From contig JBAXVX010000046.1 in assembly GCA_037128705.1 (NCBI GenBank), forward strand, positions 1-18,198: a DNA stretch of 18,198 nucleotides, written 5' to 3'. The translations under genes and the position numbers were made by a program. The notes beneath the pieces were generated by a model. That model did no database searches and had not been told where the DNA came from. It worked only from the letters and a program-made list of their open reading frames with translations. Positions within the stretch are counted from its first letter, which is position 1; the number at the start of each line of letters is the position of its first letter. Positions 8,067 to 16,483 of the stretch are shown here, one piece after another. This stretch comes from CAIVAT01 sp037128705 (lineage in GTDB: Bacteria > Bacteroidota > Bacteroidia > Bacteroidales > FEN-979).

Positions 8067-9292
8067 GAAACCAAATGAAACCAAACGCACCCAACAAGGT
8101 ACCAAGACAGATTTTTTCACTAAGTGAAGCTTCCCTGTTTTTTTTATTGCTTTTATCTGTTTATTCCTGCAAAAAGCAGGAAGATCCTTTACCGGTCTCC
8201 TATGGGATTGCCCAATTTGTTTATACCGCCGACCTGCATTACGGGGAAACCCGAACCTTCAGGGGTGCAAAGGCTGAGGCTAAGATGGTAAACGAAGCGC
8301 TTGTACAACAAATCAATAAGTTACCGGCCATGACCTATCCGGCTGATGGCGGAGTGCGTGCAGGAACCATGGCAGGTGCTTTTGATTATGTGATTATTGG
8401 CGGAGACATTACAACTCTTCAGGAGGTCGGACCTCCAAAAATCCAATCTGCAACTGTTTCCTGGGGGCAATTTGCGGCAGACTATCTGAATGGGATTACA
8501 CTCACCAACCGGAACAATCAAAAAACCGGTTTTTTGCTTGAATGCGGCAATCATGATGTTTCAAACGACATCGGGCACCCGAAACCCATTGACCCGATTA
8601 CAGATGCAACAGCCATGGTAAATATTTACAACCTCATGCTGAATCCGCCAGTACCCCTGACAAATTCGACCTATAACTATTCGGCGGATAAAATAAACTA
8701 TTCTAAAAATGTGGCCGGAGTTCATTTAATTTTTGTGAATATGTGGCCCGATTCGGCCGAAAGAATCTGGATGGAAAAAGATCTGGCCAATATCACCCTC
8801 ACAACCCCGGTCATAATTTTCACACACGACCAGCCCGATTGTGAAGCAAAACATTTTACCAATCCCAACGGAAATCATGACATTAATTCAACCGATAAAT
8901 TTGAAAATCTGGTTGAAGAAAGATTCAAAGATGGCACTACCACCCAAGCTGAATCCACGATTGAACAAAGAAACCTGGTTACCTTCCTGAAAGCGCATTC
9001 CAACATCAAAGCATATTTCCATGGGAATGACAACTGGAATGAGTTTTATATATACAAGGGTCCCGACAACGATATTAACCTGAACGTATACCGGGTTGAT
9101 TCCCCCATGAAGGGATCGATTTCAGGAATTGAGGCCCCTGATGGGATAGGAGATGAAACAAAACTTTCATTCCAGACAATTGTGATTGACGGAGATTTAA
9201 AAACGCTGACAGTTCGTGAATGTTTATGGAATACTTCGGGAGCAACATCACCATTAATCTGGGGGACAAGTTCAACCATTTCATTAAATTGA
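8063..9292 (+). CDS. exported metallophosphoesterase lipoprotein with altered GHxH motif
   Basis: This 409-residue protein has a late signal anchor (hydrophobic LFFLLLLSV at 25-33) and a lipobox ending at Cys36. The mature N-terminus, CKKQED, is Lys/Asp/Glu rich as in Bacteroidota surface lipoproteins. Calcineurin-like phosphoesterase metal-binding motifs follow in order: DLH at 57-59, GGDIT with Asp115, GNHD with Asn163 and His164, and THD with His255. The last motif, normally GHxH, reads GNDN at 321-324, so both metal-binding His appear replaced by Asn; the neighbouring His320 might compensate. The first in-frame ATG at 8063 overlaps the cotransporter stop, and a second ATG (8075, residue 5) is an equally possible start. 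The substrate cannot be read from sequence; an organic phosphoester or cyclic nucleotide is plausible given the coupled phosphate carrier. Activity is uncertain because of the changed motif. Confidence 0.85.
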   Translation: MRNQMKPNAPNKVPRQIFSLSEASLFFLLLLSVYSCKKQEDPLPVSYGIAQFVYTADLHYGETRTFRGAKAEAKMVNEALVQQINKLPAMTYPADGGVRAGTMAGAFDYVIIGGDITTLQEVGPPKIQSATVSWGQFAADYLNGITLTNRNNQKTGFLLECGNHDVSNDIGHPKPIDPITDATAMVNIYNLMLNPPVPLTNSTYNYSADKINYSKNVAGVHLIFVNMWPDSAERIWMEKDLANITLTTPVIIFTHDQPDCEAKHFTNPNGNHDINSTDKFENLVEERFKDGTTTQAESTIEQRNLVTFLKAHSNIKAYFHGNDNWNEFYIYKGPDNDINLNVYRVDSPMKGSISGIEAPDGIGDETKLSFQTIVIDGDLKTLTVRECLWNTSGATSPLIWGTSSTISLN

Positions 9293-9363
9293 TTCCCTGA
9301 TGCGGCCAATCTCAAACCCATGATGTTTCTGGATCCATTCATCTTCGAGTGGTTGCTAATAGT

Positions 9364-9385
9364 AAAACAGGTCTCTTAACCCTGT
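9364..9385 (-). terminator. weak candidate terminator for the minus-strand phosphoesterase
   Basis: On the minus strand ACAGG (from 9385) pairs with CCTGT across a nine-base loop and is followed by TTTT. The stem is only five base pairs. It lies in the 115-base gap between the convergent genes ending at 9292 and 9408, where a terminator is expected. Confidence 0.25.
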
Positions 9386-9407
9386 CCGATTCAGCGTCTC
9401 AATAATT

Positions 9408-10505
9408 TTATTTGGTAATGGTGAACGTATCAAACACGCTGTATGCACCGGTGTAACCCTGGTAACTGTTTACGGTTACAGTGTTGCCTGAGATGTCAAC
9501 AACGCTGTAGTAATAGGTCTTGTGGTTGTTGTGAACATTCCATTCGGTTCTGACGGTCGGGTCGATGTAACCGCCGCCGGAACCTGCGCCGCAGGTGCCG
9601 TTAAGTAGCTGCACCACATTGTTCTGCCAGCCCGGAACCGGAGGCGTGGGCTGTGGTTTCGGAGTTAAACTGCCGTCGATGGTCCTTCGGGCATACAGAT
9701 GCGAATGTCCGCATGCATAGAAGTCGAATTTATTGGCGTCAATGAAGGACCAGAGTGCCGTGATTGTCGTATCCGGTTCTGAGGCTTCAGTCGAGTCGTT
9801 GTCGACATAATAATAGGGAACATGGATGAAAAGGAATTTATGCAAAGCACTGGTCTTGGCAACCTGTGTTTTCAGCCAGGACATTTGTATCGAATCGATA
9901 TGGCCTCCCATATTTATTTTCTGGGTGTCCCTGGTTACATAATAACAATCCATTACAGCGAAAAAGGAGCTGGTTGCCGCATCGGTGAAAGAATAAGCCA
10001 GGTGCTCATATCCTGCCGGTCCGTTCGCAGGGTTTTCAGTAAAAGTACCCTGGAACTGCTGCTGGTTGACAAGAAAATAACCGTAAGAGGCATGCTCATG
10101 ATAAAGTTCATGATTCCCCATGGCCGTGTAGAGCTGTATCCCTTTACTGGTCAGTTTTGAGAACAGGTTTTTGAATTCCTGGAAGGTGTAATGTTTAGCC
10201 AAATATCCCCTGTAGCACATATCACCTCCGAAAACCATAAAGGACGGCTGGGGTTTCAATGTGTCAATACTGCGGATGATCGGATTTAGTGCAGTAGTGT
10301 CAACCGTATAGCCGAGCGAGTCGCCCCGGCTGTCGGCCAGGAAAACAAAACGAAGCCGAGGATCCGTCCCGTCAGTTTTCTGATCATCGGAAGTGCTTTT
10401 TTTGCAACCGCCCACAAATGCGACAACAATGATCAGCAGCATTATCGCTGTGATGATGAGGCTGCTTTTCACCATCCCGGATGTGATCTTGAAAAAATAA
10501 GACAT
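9408..10505 (-). CDS. calcineurin-like metallophosphoesterase lipoprotein
   Basis: This 365-residue protein has a long hydrophobic signal (LIITAIMLLIIVVAF) and a good lipobox, VGGC, with lipidated Cys34. The mature N-terminus is CKKSTSDDQ. Phosphoesterase motifs are complete: LADSRG with Asp58, GGDMC with Asp95, GNHE with Asn131 and His132, FIHVPYYY with His228, and CGHSHLY with His267 and His269. It should therefore bind two metals and hydrolyse phosphoesters on the periplasmic side or at the surface. The best general match is purple-acid-phosphatase or Icc-like phosphohydrolases; the substrate is unknown. A strong Shine-Dalgarno seven bases upstream fixes the start at 10505. The gene is divergent from the phosphatase at 10847 and convergent with the phosphoesterase ending at 9292. 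It is only distantly similar to either, apart from the motifs. Confidence 0.87.
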   Translation of the reverse strand: MSYFFKITSGMVKSSLIITAIMLLIIVVAFVGGCKKSTSDDQKTDGTDPRLRFVFLADSRGDSLGYTVDTTALNPIIRSIDTLKPQPSFMVFGGDMCYRGYLAKHYTFQEFKNLFSKLTSKGIQLYTAMGNHELYHEHASYGYFLVNQQQFQGTFTENPANGPAGYEHLAYSFTDAATSSFFAVMDCYYVTRDTQKINMGGHIDSIQMSWLKTQVAKTSALHKFLFIHVPYYYVDNDSTEASEPDTTITALWSFIDANKFDFYACGHSHLYARRTIDGSLTPKPQPTPPVPGWQNNVVQLLNGTCGAGSGGGYIDPTVRTEWNVHNNHKTYYYSVVDISGNTVTVNSYQGYTGAYSVFDTFTITK

Positions 10506-10512
10506 AACTTTT

Positions 10513-10520
10513 CTCCTTCC
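10513..10520 (-). promoter_or_regulatory. strong Shine-Dalgarno sequence (GGAAGGAG)
   Basis: GGAAGGAG lies seven bases before the ATG at 10505 on the minus strand. It decides the start against the in-frame Met at residue 11. Bacteroidota genes usually lack such a site, and the other genes here show none, so this one may be translated unusually strongly or be of foreign origin. Confidence 0.7.
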
Positions 10521-10818
10521 TTTTTAGATAATGTGTTATTGGTTAGGTGATGTTCCCGTTCAGTATTCTTCAGATTTTCGATAACGACCTTAAAATAAAG
10601 CCTCAATCAAAATTAATAAATTCCTGACAATTATGAAAATTCTCTTATGCAGGACGAAGGATACTCTTAAAAGAAATTACCGGGAGAGATTAAAAGATAT
10701 TTCGTTAATTTCATCTGATGTTTACGGTTATCCTCTCACCGGGGATTAAAAAAGTTTGAATGTTCTTATGAATGTCATAGATTTGAATCTGGGTCATGAC
10801 GAAACATGCCATCAAAGT

Positions 10819-10826
10819 CATATTTG
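10819..10826 (+). promoter_or_regulatory. candidate -7 promoter element (CATATTTG)
   Basis: It differs from TAnnTTTG only at the first base and ends 20 bases before the ATG at 10847. It shares ATATTTG/ATATTCG with the other plus-strand gene starts in the window. No -33 element is evident. Confidence 0.35.
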
Positions 10827-10846
10827 TATTCTAAAATCGTTTAAAC

Positions 10847-12748
10847 ATGAAAAAAACCATCGCTTTTTTCTTCATGCTTGCAGGCCTGATTCAGGTTCAT
10901 CCCGTTTCTCTCCAGGCCCAGGTAAACCCCTATCTGCAAACCCCTACGCCCATTTCGGTGTATGTCAGCTGGCATTCGAACGACACCTCTTTCACAAAAA
11001 TCCGTTACGGACTTTCTGAGGCAAACCTGGACCAGGTAACCACGGGTTCCTTCCAGAACATCAGCGGCAAACACTGGCACACGGTCAAACTGACTGGTCT
11101 AACCCCCGATACCAGGTATTATTACCGTTGCATAAGCGGCAATGATTCTTCTTCTGTCTGTCCTTTCAGAAGTCAACCCCTTCCGGGAACAGCAGGCCGG
11201 CATATCCGGTTTGTTATTTTCGGGGATTCACGATATAATGATACCATTGAGTCAATCCTTGGTCCACTTTGTCAGAATGTGCAGCAAACATTGCAGGTAA
11301 AATACGGAACTGCATGGTTCGATTCGGTCAACCTGGTCATGCATACAGGAGATATCGTTTGGAATGGTAAGAATATCAGCCGCTTTGAGAATGAATATTT
11401 TTCAAAGATCGCGAATCTTTCCTGTTCCCTGCCTTTCATGATCTCCATCGGCAACCATGAACACGAATCAGCATTTTATTTTGATTACATGAAGTACGAG
11501 GATTTTACGGATTCAGCGGTTGCCAGGACAGCGTATAATGAAAGGTTTTATTCCTTTGAGATCGCCGGATGCAAATTTGTGATATTAAACAGCAATGAAA
11601 AAATGATTGGTGCGCCAATTCAGAAAACCTGGCTGAATAAAGTCCTGACTGAATCAGAAGCCGATCCCGGGACAAACCTCGTTTTCACCTTCTCTCACCA
11701 CCCCTGGCATTCAGAGGTATGGACAGAGGGGGACTACGACTCGGTTGATGTTGTTTTTTACCCGGAGTTTCTGAAGTTCAATAAAATGGTTCAATATTCA
11801 TATGGCCACGCCCACGATTTTGAACTGGGAGCAATCGTAAATACAAACAACACGGACCCTCTGGTGCATGATTTCCGCACCCTCCTTGCTGGCGGAGGGG
11901 GAGCCGAGCTTACCAGATTCTTCTCAGGTTCAATTGATTATCCTGAAATCCAGAAGACCGTCGACGATTACAACTATGTCCTCATGGATATCAATGTAAA
12001 CGATCGATCCTATGTGGCCGAAGCATATACGCTGGGAAAACCCGAGCACCCGCTCAACCAGGTACTCGACACCTGGCATTTCAGGATGAACCAGGCTCCT
12101 CCTCAGAAACCGGTTGCAAACCCGGTTACCTCATTTAACCCTGTGACACTGTCAGCATCTGCTATGAGCGGCGCCGATTCCTGTATGTCCTCGTGGTTTG
12201 AAATTACGGCAAGCCAGGGAAACTATTCATCCCCGGTGCTGAGCAAACTCCGCGACAGGGAGGATGTTTTTGAAAATACCGGCTCCCCAAACTTCATCCC
12301 CATCAATAAACATGCAGGGATTGACCTTAATTCGCTGGAAGTACCCGACAGCATCCTTTCGCATGGAAAAACATTTTGGTACAGGGTAAAGTACAGGGAT
12401 GACAACCTGAAGTGGAGTCCCTGGTCCGATGAAGTTGCCTTCAATTCTTCCGGCATAGATGATCAGGATCTTTCATCAGGTAAATTCAACCTGTCACAAA
12501 ATTCCCCGAATCCGTTCAACGGTTCCACTTTGATCAGGTATCAGCTGAAATCAAAGGCTCATGTAACGATAACAATCCTTAATATGTATGGGGTCGAAGT
12601 TGCAACCCTCGTGAATGCCGAGAAACCGGCAGGCGAATATTCCGTAGTGTTTACTGTCGACAAGGACTGTCATCCCGCCGGGATCTATTTCGTTCACATG
12701 AGATGTGACGATGCTGCCAAGGACAGAAAAATGCTCATCACCTATTAA
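10847..12748 (+). CDS. purple-acid-phosphatase-like metallophosphatase, T9SS-secreted
   Basis: This 633-residue protein has a Sec signal peptide (MKKTIAFFFMLAGLIQ, probable cleavage after LQAQ at residue 25). An N-terminal fibronectin-III-like domain typical of purple acid phosphatases follows at about 28-110, with GLTPDTRYYYRC. The metallophosphatase domain at about 118-400 carries all five motif blocks: FGDSRYND with Asp127, TGDIVWNG with Asp169, GNHE with Asn203 and His204, FSHHPWHS with His284/285, and YGHAHDFE with His321 and His323. A second Ig-like region spans about 415-535. The C-terminal T9SS sorting domain begins with QNSPNPFNGSTLIRYQL at about 551 and includes LNMYGVEVATL and AGIYFVHMR. 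The protein should be released or attached at the cell surface, where it could strip phosphate from extracellular phosphoesters. The product would then be available to the cotransporter encoded at 6477. Confidence 0.9.
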   Translation: MKKTIAFFFMLAGLIQVHPVSLQAQVNPYLQTPTPISVYVSWHSNDTSFTKIRYGLSEANLDQVTTGSFQNISGKHWHTVKLTGLTPDTRYYYRCISGNDSSSVCPFRSQPLPGTAGRHIRFVIFGDSRYNDTIESILGPLCQNVQQTLQVKYGTAWFDSVNLVMHTGDIVWNGKNISRFENEYFSKIANLSCSLPFMISIGNHEHESAFYFDYMKYEDFTDSAVARTAYNERFYSFEIAGCKFVILNSNEKMIGAPIQKTWLNKVLTESEADPGTNLVFTFSHHPWHSEVWTEGDYDSVDVVFYPEFLKFNKMVQYSYGHAHDFELGAIVNTNNTDPLVHDFRTLLAGGGGAELTRFFSGSIDYPEIQKTVDDYNYVLMDINVNDRSYVAEAYTLGKPEHPLNQVLDTWHFRMNQAPPQKPVANPVTSFNPVTLSASAMSGADSCMSSWFEITASQGNYSSPVLSKLRDREDVFENTGSPNFIPINKHAGIDLNSLEVPDSILSHGKTFWYRVKYRDDNLKWSPWSDEVAFNSSGIDDQDLSSGKFNLSQNSPNPFNGSTLIRYQLKSKAHVTITILNMYGVEVATLVNAEKPAGEYSVVFTVDKDCHPAGIYFVHMRCDDAAKDRKMLITY

Positions 12749-12829
12749 CCGTTCGAAATGGGGATTTATCATTGGATTGATCGCTTCCCTCAGCCTGTAA
12801 ATCAGCGCAATTCGGAAAAAAGCTATAAA

Positions 12830-15070
12830 TCACTTCATCAGTTCAATTTGATCTTTTAAACGAATATCCCCCGAAGAGGCGCCGATCATGACAGCAAAAT
12901 GGCCAGGTTCCAATACGGGTTTCGCATTTTGATCAAAGAAGGACAACTTTGCAGCATCAAGATTAAAGGTGATGGTTTTTGATTCTCCCTTTTTGAGGGA
13001 AACCTTTACGAAATCCTTTAATTCGGAAACAGGGCGACAGATCGACCCCACTAAATCCCGGATATACAATTGCACGATCTCTTCACCATCGTAAGGGCCG
13101 GTATTGGACACCGTCACCCTGACAATCACCACGTCGTCCTTTCCGAATTGTTTCCTGTTTATCTCCAGATTACCATACCGGAAGGTAGTGTAAGACAATC
13201 CGTAACCAAATTCATATTTTGGGTGGCTGGAAAGATCCGTGTAGGCAGAACCGTAAAAGCGATCGGAGTTGTTTTGGGCAGGGCGCCCGGTATTGAAATG
13301 GCTGTAGTACATGGGAATTTGTCCAACGCTGCGCGGAAACGTCATGGTCAGTTTCGCAGATGGGTTATAGTCACCAAAAAGCACATCGGCTACGGCATTA
13401 CCTGCTTCGCTTCCAAGCCACCACGTGTAAAGAATAGCCTGAGCATGATCGGCGGTGTAATTAAAAACCAACGGGCGCCCGGCACTGATCAAAACTACCA
13501 CGGGTTTTCCGGTTTTTAGCAGAAGTTCCAGGAGTTCTTCCTGTACGCCGGGAATCCCAATGTTGCTCCTGCTTTTGGCTTCGCCCGACATATCCCTGCG
13601 CTCCCCCATGGTGAACAGGACAACATCAGCCTGTTTCGCGACGGCGATGGCTTCGTCGAAACCCTTGCGGCTTTCCCCGTCAAAGTCGCATCCCAATGCA
13701 TAATGCAACCTGGTCTCCCTGCTCACCCTGGCTGAGATGCCTTCCCACCAGGTCACAATTAAATTCGAATCCACACCGGGCACGTTGACATCCCAGGACC
13801 CTTTGTTTTGATTTACAGCCTTAACCATCGGGCCAATGACAGCGATGCTCTTCAAGGTGGGAGAGAGCGGCAGGAGATGGTTTTCATTTTTCAACAGCAC
13901 AATGGTTTTACGGGCCATCTCACGCGCCATGGCAGTATGTTCCGGATTGTTCAGCGCCTTGCGCTCCCGTTCCTCGCTGCAAAAACGATAGGGATCCTCA
14001 AACAATCCCAATTCGAACTTCTTCACCAGGATTCTCCGAACGGCATCATCAAGGGCAGCTGAACTCACCAGCCCTTCCCTGACAAGCTTTTCAAGGTAGT
14101 TCCTGTAACAGCGACTCTCCATATCCATGTCGCATCCCGCATTGATCGCGCTGAGCGCTGCTTCGTAATCGCCGGCTACATTTCCATGATTGACCATCTC
14201 TCCCACGGATCCCCAATCGCTGACCACAAAACCGGTAAAGCCCCACTCCTTTCGAAGGATTTGGGTCAGCAACTCATTATTTCCTGTCGAAGGTACCCCA
14301 TTGATGTCGTTAAATGAGGTCATAACCGTTGCTACCCCGGCATCTACCGCTGCCTTGAAAGGTGGAAGGTAAACCTCTCTCAGCAGTCGCACGCTCATGT
14401 CGACTGAATTGTAATCCCGCCCGCCAATGGCCGCTCCATAGGCCGCAAAGTGTTTGGCGCATGCCATCAACGCATTGGTTGCACCCAGGTTCTCTCCCTG
14501 AAACCCCCTGACCCGGGCGGCGGCGATGAGCGACCCAAGGTAGGGATCCTCTCCCGACCCCTCCATGACCCTTCCCCACCTTGGATCACGGGCAATGTCG
14601 ACCATGGGGGCAAAGGTCCAGTGAATCCCTGCAGAACTGGCCTCCGTAGCAGCGACCCGCTCGGATCTCCCGATCGCATCCAAATCCCAGCTGCATGATT
14701 CCCCCAATGGAATGGGAAAGGTGGTTTTGTATCCATGGATGATATCCTGACCGAAGAGGAGCGGAATTTTTAACCGCGACTGCATTGCAATCAATTGCCA
14801 TTTACGGGTCCGCTGAACGGTTACACAATTTAAAAGCGAACCTACTTCACCATTTTTAACCTGCTCAGCCTTATTCGTATCAACCGTGACCGGCCCCGTG
14901 GCATCCCAATCGTCATTGTATTGGTTGAGCTGTCCAACCTTCTCTTTTAAAGTCATCAATTTCAACAACGAATCAGCTCTGAGATAAGCATTGTTTGTCT
15001 GCCCGATTAATTGCATGCTGCATGCTGTAAATAAAAGGGCCCACGAGAGGATCACGACCGTTCTGGTCAT
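12830..15070 (-). CDS. bglX: glycoside hydrolase family 3 beta-glucosidase, exported
   Basis: This 746-residue protein has normal length and full domain order for BglX-type GH3 enzymes. The N-terminal (beta/alpha)8 domain carries KH at 206-207 and the nucleophile Asp285 in VVSDWGS. The alpha/beta sandwich domain at about 385-590 holds the likely acid/base Glu497 in MSGEAKSRSN. A linker with FGYGLSYTTF follows, then a C-terminal fibronectin-III-like domain at about 640-745. It should hydrolyse terminal beta-linked glucose or related sugars from oligosaccharides in the periplasm. The N-terminus is hydrophobic with both a possible lipobox (FTAC, Cys17) and a possible signal peptidase I site after LIGQ (residue 24), so the anchoring is ambiguous. 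Its ATG lies three bases after the aminotransferase stop, so it is the last gene of that transcript. The exact sugar specificity cannot be told. Confidence 0.93.
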   Translation of the reverse strand: MTRTVVILSWALLFTACSMQLIGQTNNAYLRADSLLKLMTLKEKVGQLNQYNDDWDATGPVTVDTNKAEQVKNGEVGSLLNCVTVQRTRKWQLIAMQSRLKIPLLFGQDIIHGYKTTFPIPLGESCSWDLDAIGRSERVAATEASSAGIHWTFAPMVDIARDPRWGRVMEGSGEDPYLGSLIAAARVRGFQGENLGATNALMACAKHFAAYGAAIGGRDYNSVDMSVRLLREVYLPPFKAAVDAGVATVMTSFNDINGVPSTGNNELLTQILRKEWGFTGFVVSDWGSVGEMVNHGNVAGDYEAALSAINAGCDMDMESRCYRNYLEKLVREGLVSSAALDDAVRRILVKKFELGLFEDPYRFCSEERERKALNNPEHTAMAREMARKTIVLLKNENHLLPLSPTLKSIAVIGPMVKAVNQNKGSWDVNVPGVDSNLIVTWWEGISARVSRETRLHYALGCDFDGESRKGFDEAIAVAKQADVVLFTMGERRDMSGEAKSRSNIGIPGVQEELLELLLKTGKPVVVLISAGRPLVFNYTADHAQAILYTWWLGSEAGNAVADVLFGDYNPSAKLTMTFPRSVGQIPMYYSHFNTGRPAQNNSDRFYGSAYTDLSSHPKYEFGYGLSYTTFRYGNLEINRKQFGKDDVVIVRVTVSNTGPYDGEEIVQLYIRDLVGSICRPVSELKDFVKVSLKKGESKTITFNLDAAKLSFFDQNAKPVLEPGHFAVMIGASSGDIRLKDQIELMK

Positions 15071-15073
15071 ATT

Positions 15074-16456
15074 TCATCGGTTTTGAGAAGGTGGTTGATT
15101 TTTACAGTGAACATCTGCCAATGCAATGGCATCAGAGATGATTTGCAGCCCTTCGTCGATCTGCTCTTTTGTAACGCATAAGGGAGGTGCGGTAAAAATA
15201 TAGTTCCAGCGGACAAACGTAAACATTCCCAGTTCCCTGATCCTGGCCGCTACCCGGTTCATGATCTCCATTTCAGCTGGTTTTGCATTCCAAGGAGCCA
15301 TGGGCTCTTTGGTTTTCCTGTCCTTAACGAGTTCTATACATCCCAGCAATCCTGTGTTCCGGTAATCGCCAATCGAGATGTGCCTCTTTTTCAGCTCTCC
15401 GACCCGCTCTTCCATGTACTTTCCCATGAGTGCGGCATTTTCAACCAGATGTTCCTTTTCATAGATTTCAATGACTGCATTTGCCGCGGCACAGGCCACC
15501 GGGTGGGCAGAATAGGTGAGCCCCAGCGGAAGGGGGTTGTTGTCGAAATGGCTGGCAATCTTTTCAGACACCACAATGCCTCCCAGCGGAATATACCCTG
15601 CTGTGAGACCCTTTGCCATGCAGAGTATATCGGGTACAACCCCATGGTGATCGATACCGAACATTTTACCGGTCCGGCCGAAACCGCTCATGACTTCATC
15701 TGCAATGATCAGGATTCCGTATTTATCGGCAATGGCCCTGATTTTCTGCCAGTACCCCGGGGGATATTTGATACATCCTGAAGTACCGGATTCCCCTTCA
15801 AACAAAATAGCAGCCACACTGTCAGGATTTTCGTACTTTATCACCCGTTCAACATGGGCCGAACAAATGTCTGAACATTCCCCGGGGGTTTGACTGTTCC
15901 AGGGGCAACGGTAACAATAGGGATTTTCTACGTGAACAAAATTGGGTGCCGCCTGGCTGTCGACAGCATGCCGGCGAGGATCGCCTCCGGCTGAGAAAGC
16001 ACCGTATGATGCCCCGTGAAATGACTGGTAAAAGGTAATTATCTTGAACCTTCCGCTGCAGATCCTTGCGATCTTAACGGCATTTTCGATAGACTCCGCT
16101 CCTCCGAGGGTAAAAAATGTTTTTGTCAGGTTTCCGGGCGTGATCTCCGATAACTTTTTCCCCAGTTCACCCCTGGCTTTGGTGATCATTCCGGGATATA
16201 CATAGCTGACCTCTTCCATCTGCCTCGAAACAGCCTCCCTCACTGCGGGATGCCCATGTCCTGTGTTTACATTCATCAGCTGTGATGAAAAATCAAGATA
16301 CCTTTTCCCGTCATAATCATAAAGATAGACGCCTTTGGCATGGCTTACATTGATCGGGTTCAGACCTGCCTGTTTTGACCATGAGAACAAAGTGAAATCA
16401 AGGCTGTTCTTACGGATTCGTTCCTTTTCCTGTTGGGATATTATTTCATCGAGCAT
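15074..16456 (-). CDS. class III PLP aminotransferase, probably omega/beta-amino acid:pyruvate type
   Basis: This 460-residue fold-type I aminotransferase (COG0161/COG0160 group) shows GHGHP at 66-70, the GGAESIENAVKIAR cofactor phosphate region at 118-131, ADEVMSGFGRTG with Asp253 binding the PLP ring nitrogen, and the Schiff-base Lys282 in MAKGLTAGY. The end, WNYIFTAPPL, is also typical. Between them lies a cysteine cluster (C181, C184, C194, C198 in PYCYRCPW and GECSDIC). The family includes beta-alanine:pyruvate, taurine:pyruvate and related transaminases, which the sequence alone does not separate. The gene follows the methylmalonate-semialdehyde dehydrogenase gene by 27 bases. That pairing favours beta-alanine or beta-aminoisobutyrate as amino donor, giving malonate or methylmalonate semialdehyde. 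It is cytoplasmic, with no signal peptide. The next gene begins three bases after its stop. Confidence 0.88.
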   Translation of the reverse strand: MLDEIISQQEKERIRKNSLDFTLFSWSKQAGLNPINVSHAKGVYLYDYDGKRYLDFSSQLMNVNTGHGHPAVREAVSRQMEEVSYVYPGMITKARGELGKKLSEITPGNLTKTFFTLGGAESIENAVKIARICSGRFKIITFYQSFHGASYGAFSAGGDPRRHAVDSQAAPNFVHVENPYCYRCPWNSQTPGECSDICSAHVERVIKYENPDSVAAILFEGESGTSGCIKYPPGYWQKIRAIADKYGILIIADEVMSGFGRTGKMFGIDHHGVVPDILCMAKGLTAGYIPLGGIVVSEKIASHFDNNPLPLGLTYSAHPVACAAANAVIEIYEKEHLVENAALMGKYMEERVGELKKRHISIGDYRNTGLLGCIELVKDRKTKEPMAPWNAKPAEMEIMNRVAARIRELGMFTFVRWNYIFTAPPLCVTKEQIDEGLQIISDAIALADVHCKNQPPSQNR

Positions 16457-16483
16457 TGGTTGATTGATTTACATTGTTACTTT

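Larger units (their letters stand above)
10506..10846. other. 341-base divergent intergenic region between two phosphatase genes
   Basis: No convincing gene lies here. For the minus-strand gene there is a perfect TAnnTTTG (TAATTTTG, minus strand of 10608-10615), without a well-spaced -33 element. For the plus-strand gene there is CATATTTG at 10819-10826, 20 bases before its ATG. Three GTCAT pentamers lie at 10774, 10793 and 10817, the middle one within the palindrome GTCATGAC. A 38-codon open frame, 10633-10749 (starting MKILLCRTKD), has no ribosome binding site and is not called as a gene. Confidence 0.5.

Noticed and set aside
8063..10505. The two neighbouring lipoprotein phosphoesterases as a recent inverted duplication
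   Set aside because: Apart from the shared metal motifs their sequences, lengths and inserted regions differ throughout.
10633..10749. A 38-codon open frame in the gap between the two phosphatase genes
   Set aside because: It has no ribosome binding site, no recognisable family and a length expected by chance in an AT-rich gap.
12749..12829. Possible terminator between the converging phosphatase and GH3 genes
   Set aside because: No hairpin followed by a T-run could be found in either direction; short A and T runs alone are not enough.
13070..13519. A 149-codon plus-strand open frame inside the GH3 gene
   Set aside because: It is antisense to the conserved C-terminal part of the beta-glucosidase and has no recognisable motifs.
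15074..16456. Specific assignment as taurine:pyruvate aminotransferase
   Set aside because: The family fits, but no sulfoacetaldehyde acetyltransferase or taurine transport gene is nearby, whereas the adjacent MmsA fits a beta-amino acid donor better.
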